Assembly: GCA_009823395.1 (NCBI GenBank)
Contig: CM020504.1
Coordinates: forward strand, 22,616,040 to 22,680,039
DNA: 64,000 nucleotides
DNA from: Thamnaconus septentrionalis
Lineage: Eukaryota > Chordata > Actinopteri > Tetraodontiformes > Monacanthidae
Direction of reading: 5' to 3'
The stretch's first letter is position 1, and each line of letters begins with the position of its first letter. The notes beneath the pieces are model-generated. The model did no database searches and was not told where the DNA came from. It saw only the letters and a list, made by a program, of their open reading frames with translations. Positions 36,346-48,489 of the stretch are shown here, one piece after another. A program made the translations under genes and the position numbers.

Positions 36346-36687
36346 ATATTGAATTTGTACAACTACTTCTATACATATAGTCTATATATCTATATGATAT
36401 AGATAACTATTTTAAAGTTTGATCAAATTACGGTAACACTGTGTACTGTTGTACAATGTTTTCCCAACAGATGGCGTTACCCTCATTAATGTGGCATCAA
36501 CAAGCATTGAAGTAACAAACGTTACCCAAGCAGTTTTTCCCCATACACATACAATGTCTGGAAGCCAATAGCTGCCATTGAGCACCTCTTGTCATTTTAA
36601 AGGCCAAAGGTAACATGTATTACTCTTGTGATGTCTGAATGAATTGGGTATTGAAATATTCATGCAAGTTTTTCTTTTCCTGGTGAG

Positions 36688-36689
<2 letters not shown>

Positions 36690-36768
<79 letters not shown>
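36690..36768. repeat. compound (CA)n-(TA)n microsatellite
   Basis: About 29 CA units run directly into about nine TA units. The long frames over this tract (for example 36644-37264) are repeat artefacts. Confidence 0.95.
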
Positions 36769-38300
36769 GCCGTTGCATTTCACAACTAGATTGTGGCAGG
36801 ACTGGAGGACCTTTGGCTGCGAGGTGGGTGTTAAGATTGTAGGTAGTTTTTCGCCGCCTGCCTTTTGTCGTTGGTGCTGCTGCTGGACGCCTGCTCATTC
36901 AGAAACCCATTTCACAGTCAGTTTAACAGTCTTTCCCTGCAGGAAATATTCATCCACTTGTTCCTTTACTCTGCAATCTCTTCGGAGAGAAATTGAGGCT
37001 CAGATTGGCCAGGAATGGAGTTCATATTTCTTTTGTTTATTGTGGAGAGACAGAGAGAGAGAAGTCATAAAGATGACAATTTCATGTTCTAGGAGTGAGC
37101 GCGGGAGAAAGAATATCTTTTTTCTGTTCCGGGCCAGCAATAATCCAACAGGCAATTCTTTACATTTTCTCTTATACGCCACAGTCATAAACAGCACAGT
37201 ATACTACATGCAATGGCTGGCAGTGGGCCCGCAAATGACACAAGTTATGAGTGTGGAAATGTGAAAACCAAAAAGACGGATCCTCACTGGGGTAATGATA
37301 TACAAACAGACTGTGCATGTATTAGAGGTCCAAGTCAAGCAGGATGGTTAACTGGAATAAAAAGGGAACTTCTCAGGATGACAGATGCTTATGGTGGCTG
37401 ATAAGCAATCGTGTCCCATTTGTTTCAACTGCGCACCATTTGTGTGACTCATGCAGTGACGTTGCACAGTTATGCATTGAGCATACATATGCATTTGTTT
37501 GGCAAAATTGTTTTCTGTTTCCTGCGAAATGAAATAGATCTGTATCTAGCCTGCGTTTACCTGAACATGTCTGGCTTCTGTCTAGAGGGGCTGCACACAC
37601 TCTATCAATATCCCAACAGCCTGGAATGAATAACGACACCATTATAACTGGAATACATCAAAGTCCTGACAAACTTTTAAGAAATACTTCCCAGCTCTGG
37701 ACATCTATCCAGCAAGTCCTTGCAGACATTTCCTTTCTCCACATAGTCGTCCTGGAGATTCCTGGAGAAAAGCAGTACAGTGGCAAAGATCATGGAACTA
37801 CCAATATGTTACTATGCATAAATAGTCATACAATGTTCTAAACAAGTCCATTCTTTACATTGCCTGAGTTCCTTGTTCATATGTCTCACGTGTGAACAAG
37901 TTTTATAGAATCTTTCAATCTCGACTGGATTCGTTTTGCTTGGGAGTCTAATTTATGTCTTTTGTTAGTTCACTTTTCTAATCATTTTCAAGGCTTTTGA
38001 GCCTTTTTATGAACGTTTCTTTCAGATTATTTTTTTTCTCTTTGCCTACTGCACAATAAATGAATGAACTTCACTTTTATTCCTCCACTCAAAGGACGTT
38101 ACTCCTCAGAGAGCACAGCACATCACAGATGTTTGGTGTTATCTAACAAACTTTTAAAGACATTGACATGTGGCCTCGAGGCTGGAGTTCTGTTAAGAAA
38201 GGGAAACATGGATTATTTTACGGGCCTAGCAGTCATAATGGGGCCCAAAGGATACCGTTAATAATATGCCAGTCATCGGACCCAGAAATGGCTAGCCCTG
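36769..38300. other. non-genic sequence, nothing recognised
   Basis: Unique DNA with small antisense-overlapping frames (37344-37642) and no recognisable domain. Confidence 0.4.
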
Positions 38301-38378
38301 TCCCTGATTGGGGGGGATTGAACCACAGGCCTTCCGATTAGTGGACGGCTTGCTCTCCCACAGCTGCAGCCACCCCAA
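38301..38378. repeat. short interspersed repeat fragment
   Basis: It carries gattgaaccacaggccttcc then gattagtggacggcttgctc, a form seen in an abundant fish repeat that resembles a tRNA-like T-arm followed by an acceptor-side remnant. A fragment at 57700-57830 may be related. The family name is not certain. Confidence 0.4.
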
Positions 38379-38587
38379 TAACAATAAATAAGTGGATATC
38401 GGGAAAGAAAGGAATGATGTAAGGTAGGTAAGTTTGAAATAGTTGTCTTGAATAGGGACAGGATAAAAATATTATAAGGATGAGTAAAACTTACTTAAGG
38501 GGCTTAATAAGCAAGCTTTTGGGACGTTTGAACTATAATCCCCATAGTCATATTATTCCCTTTCATTATAAGGGCTAGGCGACACGG

Positions 38588-38598
38588 TGGCACAGTGG
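38588..38598 (+). promoter_or_regulatory. SINE pol III A box
   Basis: TGGCACAGTGG fits the tRNA internal promoter A-box consensus TRGCNNAGYGG. Confidence 0.8.
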
Positions 38599-38631
38599 TT
38601 AGTGCTGCCGCCTCACAGCAAGAAGGTCGTG

Positions 38632-38642
38632 GGTTCGATTCC
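38632..38642 (+). promoter_or_regulatory. SINE pol III B box
   Basis: GGTTCGATTCC matches the tRNA B-box consensus GGTTCGANTCC exactly, 33 bases after the A box. Confidence 0.85.
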
Positions 38643-38967
38643 GGGGCCCGGGCCCGGGACCTTTCTGTGTGGACTTTGCATGTTCTCCCCGTGTCTGCGT
38701 GGGTTCCCTCCAGGTTCTCTGGCTTCCTCCCACAGTCCAAACACATGCATGTGAGGTCAATTGAACATACTAAATTGTCCGTAGGTGTGCATGTGGTGTG
38801 AATGGTTGTCTGTCTCTGTATGTGGCCCTGCGATGAACTGGCGACTTGTCCAGGGTGTACCCTGCCTGCGCCCTAAGACAGCTGGGATGGGCTCCAGCAG
38901 ACCCCCGTGACCCTGAACAGGAATAAGCGGGTATAGAAGATGAATGAATGAATAAATTATAAGGGCT

Positions 38968-39888
38968 TGAATTCCAGGAGGCACAGAAAAACACAATCCC
39001 ACAACTACAAAACACTCTTCTGGACAGATTTGGCACCTGCACATTTACTACTTTACCAACTCATATGGCTGTATCTCAACTATGGAAGTATTTGCCAGAA
39101 TGTTGAACTATCCCTTTAAAAAATATTAAGTCTTGGCAGCATTTGATAATGACAAGAAATGGTGCGTAAGGGAATGAAAATGGAGGGTCGAAGAAAACAC
39201 GAAGCTCACAGGGTGTTGGTCTTTCTCAGCGACATATTAATGCAAGAAAAGAAACAAACTTCTGTGTCACAAAACAAATTTAGATGAACTGCTGCACTGG
39301 CTCTGACGGTGCAGTCTGCAGCTGAAAGTGAAAAAGAGCCCTTGTGGCATTGAGCTGTCTGCTTGGCACGCTCCTTTGTTTCACCGCTGAAAACGGAGCT
39401 AATGGATTCTGCCCCTAAACACTTTAAAACTCCACCACAGTGCAAACCTGTAAACTCATAGCATACATCAGCCCAAAGGACAAACTGTCATATCTCACTG
39501 CAGCCACTCTTGAGCTGAGTCAGGTGTTGGGAGAGCAATGAGGTCACAACTGCGAGGCTAAACATCCAAATTTATTCTCTCCTCACATTTTTCGTTTGCG
39601 CATTTACATAATAATCCATTTTACCGGAACTGGAAGTTTGAAAGTAGTGAATATCTTGCCTGTCAATTCACTTGGACAGTGTTGATGTTTGTAGTTCAGT
39701 TTGCAAGTTCTGTCTTGCAAAAATATTGACAATAAACACACAGGCAGGCAACATAAATTTTGCCTGTGCCTTGAGATATTACAAATTAATCAATAATAAT
39801 ATGATCATAATTTTCGTTTTCAAAACTCACAAATAGCAACTCTCTAGCTAAGCTGCAAACAAACAAAAAACAACTAGGACTGCTTACT
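38968..39888. other. non-genic sequence, nothing recognised
   Basis: AT-rich unique DNA. A 79-codon minus-strand frame (39206-39445) has no domain. Confidence 0.4.
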
Positions 39889-39893
39889 AGCTG

Positions 39894-40608
39894 TGTTATG
39901 TCCCCGGCTCGCAGGGGAAAAGGGAAGTAACACAAATTTCAAGGTGTTAAGATAAAGTAAGTTTATTGTGCCCTGGTTCGGAAAAATAAAGGGGCAACGA
40001 ACACCAAACAACACTGAACTGAGGGAGAGGGCCGATGGGTGCTGGTTAAATCAAAAACTGAATATAACATAAAGAGGACTCTGTGAGCTATAAGTGCTGT
40101 TCTAAAAACAAGAAGGTTACGAAACAGAAGGAGAAAGAAAAAGGCTCTTCAGTTATGGCGCTCTAGCAAAACAAAACTACAGCAACCAGCACCCCTGCAC
40201 CTAGTGTTGCTATACATAAACTTAGGCTACGGTGTAAAAACAAACAGATCTGTATATTAAAACTTAAATCCCTGGCCACACCCCACAGTTCGACTCGAAA
40301 CAAAACTAAAGGCCAGGTAACAGAGTGCAACAGAAGGCACGGAGTTCTGCAAGGGCTTCTATTAAATGCAACAACTCAGGTCGAGCGTTCCTCCTCAGCC
40401 GGCAGCCACCGGCAGAAGAAGTGGCTTGGCTTCTTGTACTCTCGGTGGAGGCCGAGTGGAGCAGGTGCCGCACCAATGAGGAGTTAGGTGCTCCAATCGG
40501 AGGAGAGGAGAGGCGAAGCAATGCCTCCACGGCCAGGTATCTACAGATAGGTCTCTTGGAACAGAAGAGGAAAGAGCAAAACAAACAAAAACAACTATGG
40601 CCGTAACA
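39894..40608 (-). mobile_element. solo LTR with perfect 5-bp target-site duplication
   Basis: A 715-bp segment begins TGTTATGTCC and ends GGCCGTAACA, so it has TG...CA ends with near-matching inverted termini. It is flanked by identical 5-bp repeats agctg at 39889-39893 and 40609-40613. Read on the minus strand it starts TGTTACGGCC, and an AATAAA (complement of 39962-39967) lies about 70 bases before its 3' end, as expected for R/U5. This fixes the likely orientation. No gag, pol or second LTR is adjacent, so it is a solo LTR left by recombination. A 5-bp duplication fits Ty3/Gypsy-type elements, which is inference. Open frames inside it (40306-40746 minus, 146 codons) have no domain. Confidence 0.87.
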
Positions 40609-40613
40609 AGCTG

Positions 40614-41674
40614 TATACAAGCACATATTATTTGTTTCAACTTTGAAAGAGGATTCTACTGCTAAATTATTGTAACAAAATGTGTCTGTTTCCTTTGTTA
40701 TGTACAAAATAGTGGAACCGTTAAAAACAAACAAACAAAAAAACATCTTTACATCATTGAGTCCGTATTACCATATTCAGTAGTGGTAAACTACACAGTT
40801 TAAGTCAGACGAGTTCTATTTACCAAATACCAACAAAAATGCTCAAAGTTCAAAAGCAGTCTTTATCAGGTAAGCAAACCCTGAAAATTGTCTTACTGTC
40901 ATATAATATTGTAATGTTTTTTTTTTTTTTAAAGTCATTTCAAAGCTGAACAAACGACAGTAGTGACAGGTTCATACCAAAAATACAAAAGGTTACAAGA
41001 GTTTTTCCTTCTTTTTGAAATGCTTGTACTGAATAACCCCTTTATATAACCACCCCTTATGTCTCATCTGTGAGGTGCTGTGTGAGAATATAACTATCGC
41101 TCTTCCCAGCAAGACACATTGTAATTTGATTAGTTATGGCTCCTCTTTCCAAATTTGCAACATGCAAGCTGCGACTTCAACGGTGAGATTGCCCCTTCAT
41201 ACAAATTATGACACATTTATTCAGTCAAAGAACCATCACATTGGTGACCCACACAATAGCATGAAAGCGGGCCACTGCTTATTGTGTGTGCACACAGTTC
41301 TATAAAATGCTGGCACAATTTGAAAGCAGTGCTCACTCACAACGCAATTAAATTTTCAGTCTTTGTCTAAAAGGAGTGGGACAAGAATCCACATTTTAAA
41401 TGTTACATTTTAAGTTTGCAGACTTTCTTTTTGTTGCATCAGACATTAGAAATGTCTTGCTTTGTTTTGGTCCAGGTTTCTTTTTGTTTTTTTTTTGTAT
41501 TTTTTATCAATTTTTTTGGCTTATCCCTGTCATACGCTCAGTATTCTGACGTGCAGTGTTCTCTGGCTGAAAAAAAAAAAAAAAAATGAAATAAAGATAA
41601 TTATTACATTTTTTGAATAGGTAACTTTCTTAACACCACCTTTAGAATTACAACAATTCATTAAGACTTGGAGG
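40614..41674. other. non-genic sequence, nothing recognised
   Basis: AT-rich DNA with a T-run near 40918-40930 and an A-run near 41571-41586. No supported frame. Confidence 0.45.
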
Positions 41675-41687
41675 CCTTCAGGGACTT

Positions 41688-42058
41688 TCATTCATTCATC
41701 TTTCATACCCGCTTATGCCCGAGCTCAGGGTCATTGGGGTCTGCTGGAGCCTCTCCCAGCTGTCATAGGGCAAAGGCAGGGTGACACCCTGGACAAGTGG
41801 CCAGTTCATCGCAGGGCCACATAGAGACAAACAACCCCATTCACACTCACATGCACACCTACGGACAATTTAGAATGTTCAATTGACCTCGCATGCTTGT
41901 TTTTGGAGTGTGAGAGGAAGCCGGAGAACCCGGAGAGAACCCACACAGACACAGGGAGAACATGCAAAGTCCACATAGAAAGACCCCAGGCCCGGAATCG
42001 AACCCACAACCTTCTTACTGTGAAGCGGCAGCGCTAACCACTACGCCACCGTGTCGCG
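41688..42058 (-). mobile_element. near full-length SINE, minus strand, with 13-14 bp target-site duplication
   Basis: It is the reverse complement of the 38577 family over its whole length: the tail complement cattcattcatc comes first, then gaccctgagctc-like and ctgtcatagggc segments. The body and the B-box complement ggaatcgaaccc (41995-42006) follow, and the head ends in ccaccgtgtcgc. Perfect direct repeats gccttcagggactt occur at 41674-41687 and 42058-42071; the first G is shared with the head. It lies about 2.7 kb from the full-length copy in opposite orientation. Confidence 0.92.
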
Positions 42059-42283
42059 CCTTCAGGGACTTGTTTTTCGATATCTGACAATACATTAAGA
42101 GCTTCAAATGTCAAGCCACCCTCTTATCCAGTGAGACGAGGGTGCAGTCTATGACGAGGAGAGATTTCCGGCTTTATAGCTTGCATGCAAAATAGAGAAC
42201 CTGTGCTGTGTCTGTCTGCTTACTCTTAAGAATAGAGGTGGAAAAAGGCCTAATGAAATGTTGATCCCTGTTGAATAAAAAAC

Positions 42284-42324
<41 letters not shown>

Positions 42325-42330
42325 TAATAA
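42284..42330. repeat. (AAT)n trinucleotide microsatellite
   Basis: About fifteen AAT units with one ATG interruption near the right end. Confidence 0.95.
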
Positions 42331-43036
42331 ATACAATCGAGTCTTCGCTTTGCGATGACCTGCTCTGATGAGCAGGCCCTCGCTCTGGCTCAGTCCCGAA
42401 TAATGAACTCAAACTATGGCATGCTGATTTACACTGAGACTGACGATGGTGAGAAACCATCACACACTGAATGCATTATGAATTAACAAAATCAAAGTGC
42501 ACATATTCATGGACAATTCATTTTGCATCGAAACCATCCAGACCGGCTGCAAGGTGATCTTCCGTCACTACAGGTTTAACAAGCTACTAAAGGTTTCACT
42601 AAATCATTTCTGCAACAGTGCAAAAATAACTGTAGGCTGCCAGCAATCACAGTCATGAGTCATCCTCCATCTCAGTGATAAAGAACTTGTCGTCAAAGAG
42701 GGAGTTTTACTTCCTCACACTCGAACTCATATTATTATATCAGTGGTTTGAATGGCATTTTCGATGTCAGTGAGACAATATGAGCAGCTTTATTACATTC
42801 TGCGGTTGAGGAGGACAGATTGCCTGAAGCCCATTGAAAACAGTGTCTTGGTCTGAGGTAAACTGTAAACATATTACATATAGTCATCATATGAGCCAGC
42901 AGTGTGTGACCTTGCTTTTAGCGCTGAATGGCTGCTGCTGCCATGGCTTCGCAAATAGTTAAATGCAAATTTAAAAAAAAGTCGAAGCACAAAAAATGCG
43001 TCATTTTCTCATATGCATAGAAAAAGCTAATATTCA

Positions 43037-43310
43037 TTCATCAATCCATCCATCTCTTATACCCGCTTCCTCCTGAACCCAAGGTTGCGGGGGGTCTACT
43101 GCAGTCTATCCCAGCTGTCATGGGGAGACAGCAGGGTGACACCCTGGACAAGTCACAGGACCACACAGAAAGACAAACATGCATGCTTTGGACTATGGGA
43201 GGAAGCTGGAGTACCACAGGGATACAGGGAGAAGAACTGTGCCAACACAACACAGAAAGGCCCCAGGCACAGGAACGAACCTCCTTGCTGTGAGGCGACC
43301 ACAGTGTCAC
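43037..43310 (-). mobile_element. SINE with internal deletion, minus strand
   Basis: It is the reverse complement of the same SINE: tail with atccatccatc, a ggtctactgcagtctatccc equivalent, acaccctggacaagtcacag, a shortened body and a degraded head ending in cacagtgtcac. Direct repeats agctaatattca (43025-43036) and agctattattca (43311-43322) agree at 11 of 12 positions and fit an ageing target-site duplication. Confidence 0.85.
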
Positions 43311-43504
43311 AGCTATTATTCAGTCTATTTTAATTAATGGAAACATTTAATACATCAGCGTTTGAATTTTTCAAACAAAATCTTTGACTCGCAAGCTGCT
43401 AATGTGTTTGGCACATTACTGAGCACTAAATAAGCCATAAATGTTATAATATGAATTACTCCTTGATTGGCTTCTGCAACTTCAGCACAATCAGACAAAT
43501 GTGT

Positions 43505-44590
43505 GCTTGACTCAGAATCAGAATGTCAGAATGCCGTTATTGTCATTGTACAAAGTACAACAACATAATAAAAAAAAAAAAAATAACAGCAATCTTTGCT
43601 GGTACCATTTGTTCATCATAAAAAAAAACATTCAAGAACAAATAAAACCACATAATAAGGACCACATACACATACATGCACATTCATCCTTTAGCAGCAT
43701 TGAGTACATTGACTGCAGTGGGGTAGAAGCTATTTTCAGCCTATTTGTTTTAGCTTTAATGTTTGTGTACCGTCTGCCAGATGGCTGCAGTTCAAACAGG
43801 CTGTGACCAGGATGGTGAATTTCTCTGACAATGTTCTGCGCTCTTTTGAGGCAGCGTGAACTGTGCAGTTCCTCCAGTGTGGGTAGGGAGCAGATGATGA
43901 TTTTTTAGGGGCTGAGTTGATGACCCTCTGGAGGGCCTTCCTCTGGGCCACCGTGCTGCAGCCATACCAAGCACAAATACAGTAGGTTAGAACGCTCTCA
44001 ATGGAGCAGCGATAAAAGGACAGCAACAGTCTCTGAGCGATATTGTCTTTCCTGAGCACTCTCAGCAGCTCTGTGGTGTTCACGCCCCAGGTCAGGGCCT
44101 CCTCAATGTGAACTCACAGGAAGTGGAAGTTTGGCACCCTCTCCACGCAGTCCCCATTATTGGTTAGTGGTAACATGTCCGCTTTGTTCTTCCTGAAGTC
44201 GATAATTAGCTCCCTGGTTTTGGTGTTGAGAAGCTGGTTGTTCTACCTGCACCACACTGCCAGCTGCTCCACCTCGTCCCTGTAGGCGGACTCGTCCCCA
44301 CCACCCCTCGAGATGAGGCCCCACCTCTGTGGTGTCATCAGCAAACTTGATGATTTGTGTTGCTCTGGTGGGAGAGGGTGCAGTCGTAGGTGTAGTGATA
44401 GGTGTAGAGGGCGTAGAGGAGCGGGCTCAGCACGCAACCCTGACCTATTACAGGCACATTCAAAAGAAAACTATTGTTGTTGAAGGTACCATAGTGTGTC
44501 ATATTCTCACACAAATTCACCACAACTATGTGCAGATTGCCGAGGGAGACAACTCCCAGTAACAAAAACTCACCTGAATTCATCAAAGTG
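43505..44590 (-). pseudogene. L2/Rex-like LINE relic, reverse transcriptase to 3' end
   Basis: Read on the minus strand, 44338-44586 contains GCVLSPLLYALYTY, the conserved reverse-transcriptase segment before the active-site Asp pair. A shifted frame (44243-44437) continues with residues such as RDEVEQLAVWC. After further breaks, 43736-44083 carries LLLSFYRCSIESVLTYCI and QRKALQRVI of the C-terminal region. The 3' end near 43510 has the tactttgtacaatgacaata form common in this LINE group, after an A-rich interruption. Several frameshifts, a small deletion after the NTTELL residues and a stop make it inactive. The 5' part is missing. Confidence 0.85.
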
Positions 44591-45218
44591 TTGTTTTCGT
44601 TCAGATAATCCTGTAAGATGATCAGCTTCCAAATTCCTGAGAGTGCAAATGGTTCCAGAATACCGTGGCAATCACAGGAGATGCGAATCTATCACCTCCC
44701 AAAGGTAATGAATAAAATATAAACTTCCGTTGCTGAGTGCCTCAGTAGCACCTTCTTTATGTAGACATCAATAGCCATTGTATATGATTCACCTCAGGGA
44801 GGGAGGCTCACTCACTGGAAAGCCGTCACTACCCAAACACATCCAGTCCCTAAAATCTCTAGTAGCAATTCAATTAGTATCAGGCAAAAAAGGGACTGGA
44901 TTCATTCCACAATAACCAGCTCAATTGGGGTTTCATGATGGGACAGAGGTAATTTCAGTCATTGTGATGTAGTGATGTGGATGATTACTCAATCATTTTG
45001 AGGCAAAACTATACACAATAATTAATCTGATATTTTATTTTCTGATATCCTGGTATTTCCCCAACAATAAAAAGCTCTAAATACTTTATTTATTTTCTTT
45101 TTCTTTTATTCTGTGTCCTGTCTGACAGTAGTGACAAGTTTTAAAATCTATTTAAGATAGAAAGGATCTGATCATTTGCAAAATTACATAAATGAAAGAA
45201 GGCAGCTCTTGTAACTTC

Positions 45219-45220
<2 letters not shown>
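44591..45220. other. non-genic sequence, nothing recognised
   Basis: Unique AT-rich DNA. The exact 5' limit of the neighbouring LINE relic is uncertain and may extend a little into it. Confidence 0.4.

Positions 45221-45276
<56 letters not shown>
45221..45276. repeat. (TA)n microsatellite
   Basis: About 28 TA units, self-complementary and able to extrude as a cruciform. Confidence 0.95.
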
Positions 45277-45282
<6 letters not shown>

Positions 45283-46096
45283 TGAAGATCACACTTCTTA
45301 TGTCAGCCAAATGATCAAATATGAAACAGTCTAGTTTGTTATGAAAGTGTGATGTTAAAGCCAAGGAAGTGCACACACATTTTCCGAATGCAATTTTAGG
45401 CAGGCAGACAGCTCCTGTTCTGTCCTTCACTTCTTTTCCACCCCAAATCCTGTTACACGATGCATGTAAGAATCCAGTAGCATGTAAACTAACAAACTGA
45501 AATTTTCCAAAGAGGCACTTGAACGTGCCCTTGATGAGGAAGCTACAGAGGATATTTTAGTGCAAACGTCTATATTTTAAAACGGACAAGAGACCACACA
45601 ACCTGTATTGAGGGAGGTTATCATGCCTTCCTTTTCATCTTTCTTTTCATGTAGGAGGACACATTAGGCTTCCATTGGGTGGTATTATTTCCTGTGGAGT
45701 AGAAGACGTAATAGCACCACAGTCTACGCCGATATTGAGCAGTCATTGGGTGAACTGTCACTTTTGTGCGAATTGTCCCTTTACATCAAGGAGGGATGTT
45801 GAGTGGTGTTCGAGTGGTGCAGGGGTTGAGGCCAGTCCAGGCTAAACATTTCTATGGCTGAAATTGTATCTCATTCCAGCCTTGCAAAAGTGTCGAATCC
45901 ATAGCATGTGGGAGAATAGACCTAAAACCATGTATAGCTTCCATTTAGCTGGAGCAGCCAACAAGAACTAGACAGTTGGAGAGTGGATCATAACGCATAT
46001 GCTCCACTGCCGATGTTCATTTTCTCTCAGCGTGGAAACATCTGTTCTGAGGGAGCAGGTTATACCAAGATATGTTCCAACAACATAAGCACTGCT

Positions 46097-46098
<2 letters not shown>

Positions 46099-46176
<78 letters not shown>

Positions 46177-46178
46177 AT
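46099..46178. repeat. (CT)n microsatellite
   Basis: About 38 CT units with one interruption (tcctct) near 46161. This polypurine/polypyrimidine mirror tract is of the kind able to form triplex DNA. Confidence 0.95.
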
Positions 46179-46179
46179 C

Positions 46180-48469
46180 TGTTTTATACTTACAATTTAA
46201 AGAGGATGTGTGGGGGTCAAGTGCAACCCACATGTTTTTTAAGATAAGCTGGTGCTCTGCCGGAGCCCAGTTTAGTGAAAACACAATGTCCTGCAGAAAT
46301 GCTGTGATAATATTTTTTTTTTCTTCACAATTTTGTTTCTTAAATTATGTAAATCTAGCTACACTAGGAATTTCGATATTTCTTAGATAGGATGGTAACT
46401 TCAATGACCAAATTTATTTCATGCCAACAATGTTTTGTGTATTTACTATCAGCAAAGTTAATATAATAAAGTAATAACAGATACAGTATTCATTATATGT
46501 GATTACCTTGATGTTAACTGTATGCATGCTGGCATCATGGTGTACAATCATCACTTTTATGCAGCTACTCTATGTGATAGCTAAACTATTGCAGGTTACC
46601 AGACTATTTGTTACCAGTCTCCACACCAAACGGTGAGACAGTTTTCATGTATTCTGCTTGCCTCTCCTAAAATACGATGCAAAAGCAAAAATAATTTTAT
46701 AAAATAAAATTAAATGAATAAAATAAAATGAATTACTGTTAACTAAAAAACGCAATCTGATTATTTGATTAATGCTGCAATCTGAGTATCCCTCACCTGA
46801 CTTAGATCCGTGGAATTCTGAATGAAGGACTTTGCACAACTTTACACGTTTGTCAAAGGAGTGAAACACATTTAGAGCCCTGGTTAGAGGATATCTCTTG
46901 AACATTATGGATTATACATTATACATACATTAGTAAGAGTTAGATAAATACATACAATAAAAGTGGATTGCACAGAGATGGGTCTACACTGTGAAATTGA
47001 GCAATTTGCAGCCAAGAGCCGTCAGTGGCAAACAGAAAAATAGGTTCCCCTCTTATACTTTGTGTTCGTGTTTGCTAGTGAGTCTCATTTGCATTTCCCG
47101 GTATCTCCTACTTATGTTATTTGTTTCAAAATCTCTCGCTCCCTTTTTTAAACCTACATCCCTCCCACGCAACAGCTTCCTGCCTCTGTTCAGCACCTGG
47201 GTGGCATCTGCAAACCATCTCTTTAGAGCAATGTGCCACATTTGCTGTTATGCAAACGAGGAGAATTATTTTGTCAACATTATAGAATCTTTTATTTTGT
47301 ATTTTTTTTGCAGAGTTTCAAAGACATAACAGCTTATAAAGTCACCAATGATCAAATCATTTGTCATATGTGTATATGCCAGAGGGGGGTCGTTTACTGC
47401 ATAATCACAACAAATTTGTGATTATGTGAGAATCAGAAACCTGTGCAAAGGGGTTGCCTTTTCTGTTAGTGTCTTTAGTTCCAATTGTTCAAGTTCAAAA
47501 TGATACATGCATGTATTACACAACACAATGATGCTGTATCATCACATACCTGAAGGAAGGTAAAACAGGACAAATCATGTTAATCTTATAGGCTGCTATG
47601 ACTTGTGCTCCTCAAGACGTGCAAATTATTTTTTCATTAATGCTGAGAATTTTTTTTGGTCAAGACATGATGATTCATGACTGATCACAACAGCAGTGAC
47701 AGTCAATTTGGGGCCTCTTATTATTCTGTTACTAATCTCTGCTGTGTGACCTCATCCTGTGAAGTACACTCAGCTGATTGCATTATTCTCTTGTGGAGCC
47801 GCTTGTCCTTAGAGAAGTGCTTGCTTTTCCAGACTGTTAACCTTTCTGTCAGGATGGGCCTCACTGCAGCAGGGAGGGGAGGATGAGGAGGATAGCACAA
47901 CAGTGTATTTCCTCCTCCGCTGTGTGACCTGCCACAGACATTGTCGTGTCTTTGTTGTCGGTCAGTATGTTAACATGCACGCAGCTGTCGAGCTATGGCC
48001 ACGGTGAGGCTAGTCAACTGGACTACTCGTCGGTGTCCGAGGATACGTGCAGAGGAGAAAATTGAAATTTGTGACAAAGCACGGTTCATTTATTGAAGTG
48101 AGTCACCGTTTGCACTGAGTGGGTGTTTGTTTCTGCATTCCCTTGTGCGTTTGCGCAGTGTCAAAGCCACATGCTTAGTTTTCCTCGCTTGAGGTCAATT
48201 CTGTATTGAGATCTAGTTTGCCTTAGTAGGACAGTCATGTTGCACTGCACAGTAGCTTCATTAAAAGTATGTGAGTATTGAAAGCATATCCATCCGCAGT
48301 TTACAATATTTTATGTAAATATTTCAGGTCACACTAGTTGCAGATGAGGCAATGGCATTTAGTCCCGCCCCTGGACCTCACAACATGGTAAAATTACTGG
48401 TTCTTCAACACTGCATTGTCAGTGAGTCTGACGCCTACTCAAAACCAATCACTCTGTCCATGCTCTCCT
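46180..48469. other. non-genic sequence, nothing recognised
   Basis: AT-rich DNA to about 47600. A more complex stretch follows at 47690-48060 with frames at 47677-47886 that I cannot identify. Confidence 0.4.
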
Positions 48470-48489
48470 ACACACACACACACACACAC
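48470..48489. repeat. (CA)n microsatellite
   Basis: About ten CA units. Confidence 0.9.

Larger units (their letters stand above)
38577..38955 (+). mobile_element. full-length tRNA-derived SINE with perfect 12-bp target-site duplication
   Basis: A complete 379-bp element. The tRNA-like head carries an A box (38588-38598) and a B box (38632-38642) spaced as in a pol III promoter. A body of about 180 bases follows (conserved cttcctcccacagtccaaac and ctaaattgtccgtaggtg). The L2-like 3' tail starts at ccctgcgatgaactggcgac and ends in (GAAT)n. Perfect direct repeats attataagggct flank it at 38565-38576 and 38956-38967. The intact promoter boxes and duplication suggest a fairly young copy. A GC palindrome, ggggcccgggcccggga, follows the B box and looks like a small local duplication. 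Retrotransposition would need a LINE enzyme supplied in trans. Confidence 0.93.

Noticed and set aside
36644..37264. 206-codon plus-strand open frame
   Set aside because: The N-terminal part is the translated (CA)n/(TA)n microsatellite (His-Thr and Ile-Tyr runs). The rest has no domain.
38588..38642. tRNA gene
   Set aside because: A and B boxes are present, but no cloverleaf closes. The sequence continues as the SINE body, so this is a tRNA-derived SINE head.
40306..40746. 146-codon minus-strand open frame
   Set aside because: It lies mostly inside the solo LTR (39894-40608) and crosses its boundary. It shows no retroviral or host domain.
45983..46390. 135-codon plus-strand open frame
   Set aside because: It is dominated by the Ser-Leu run translated from the CT microsatellite.
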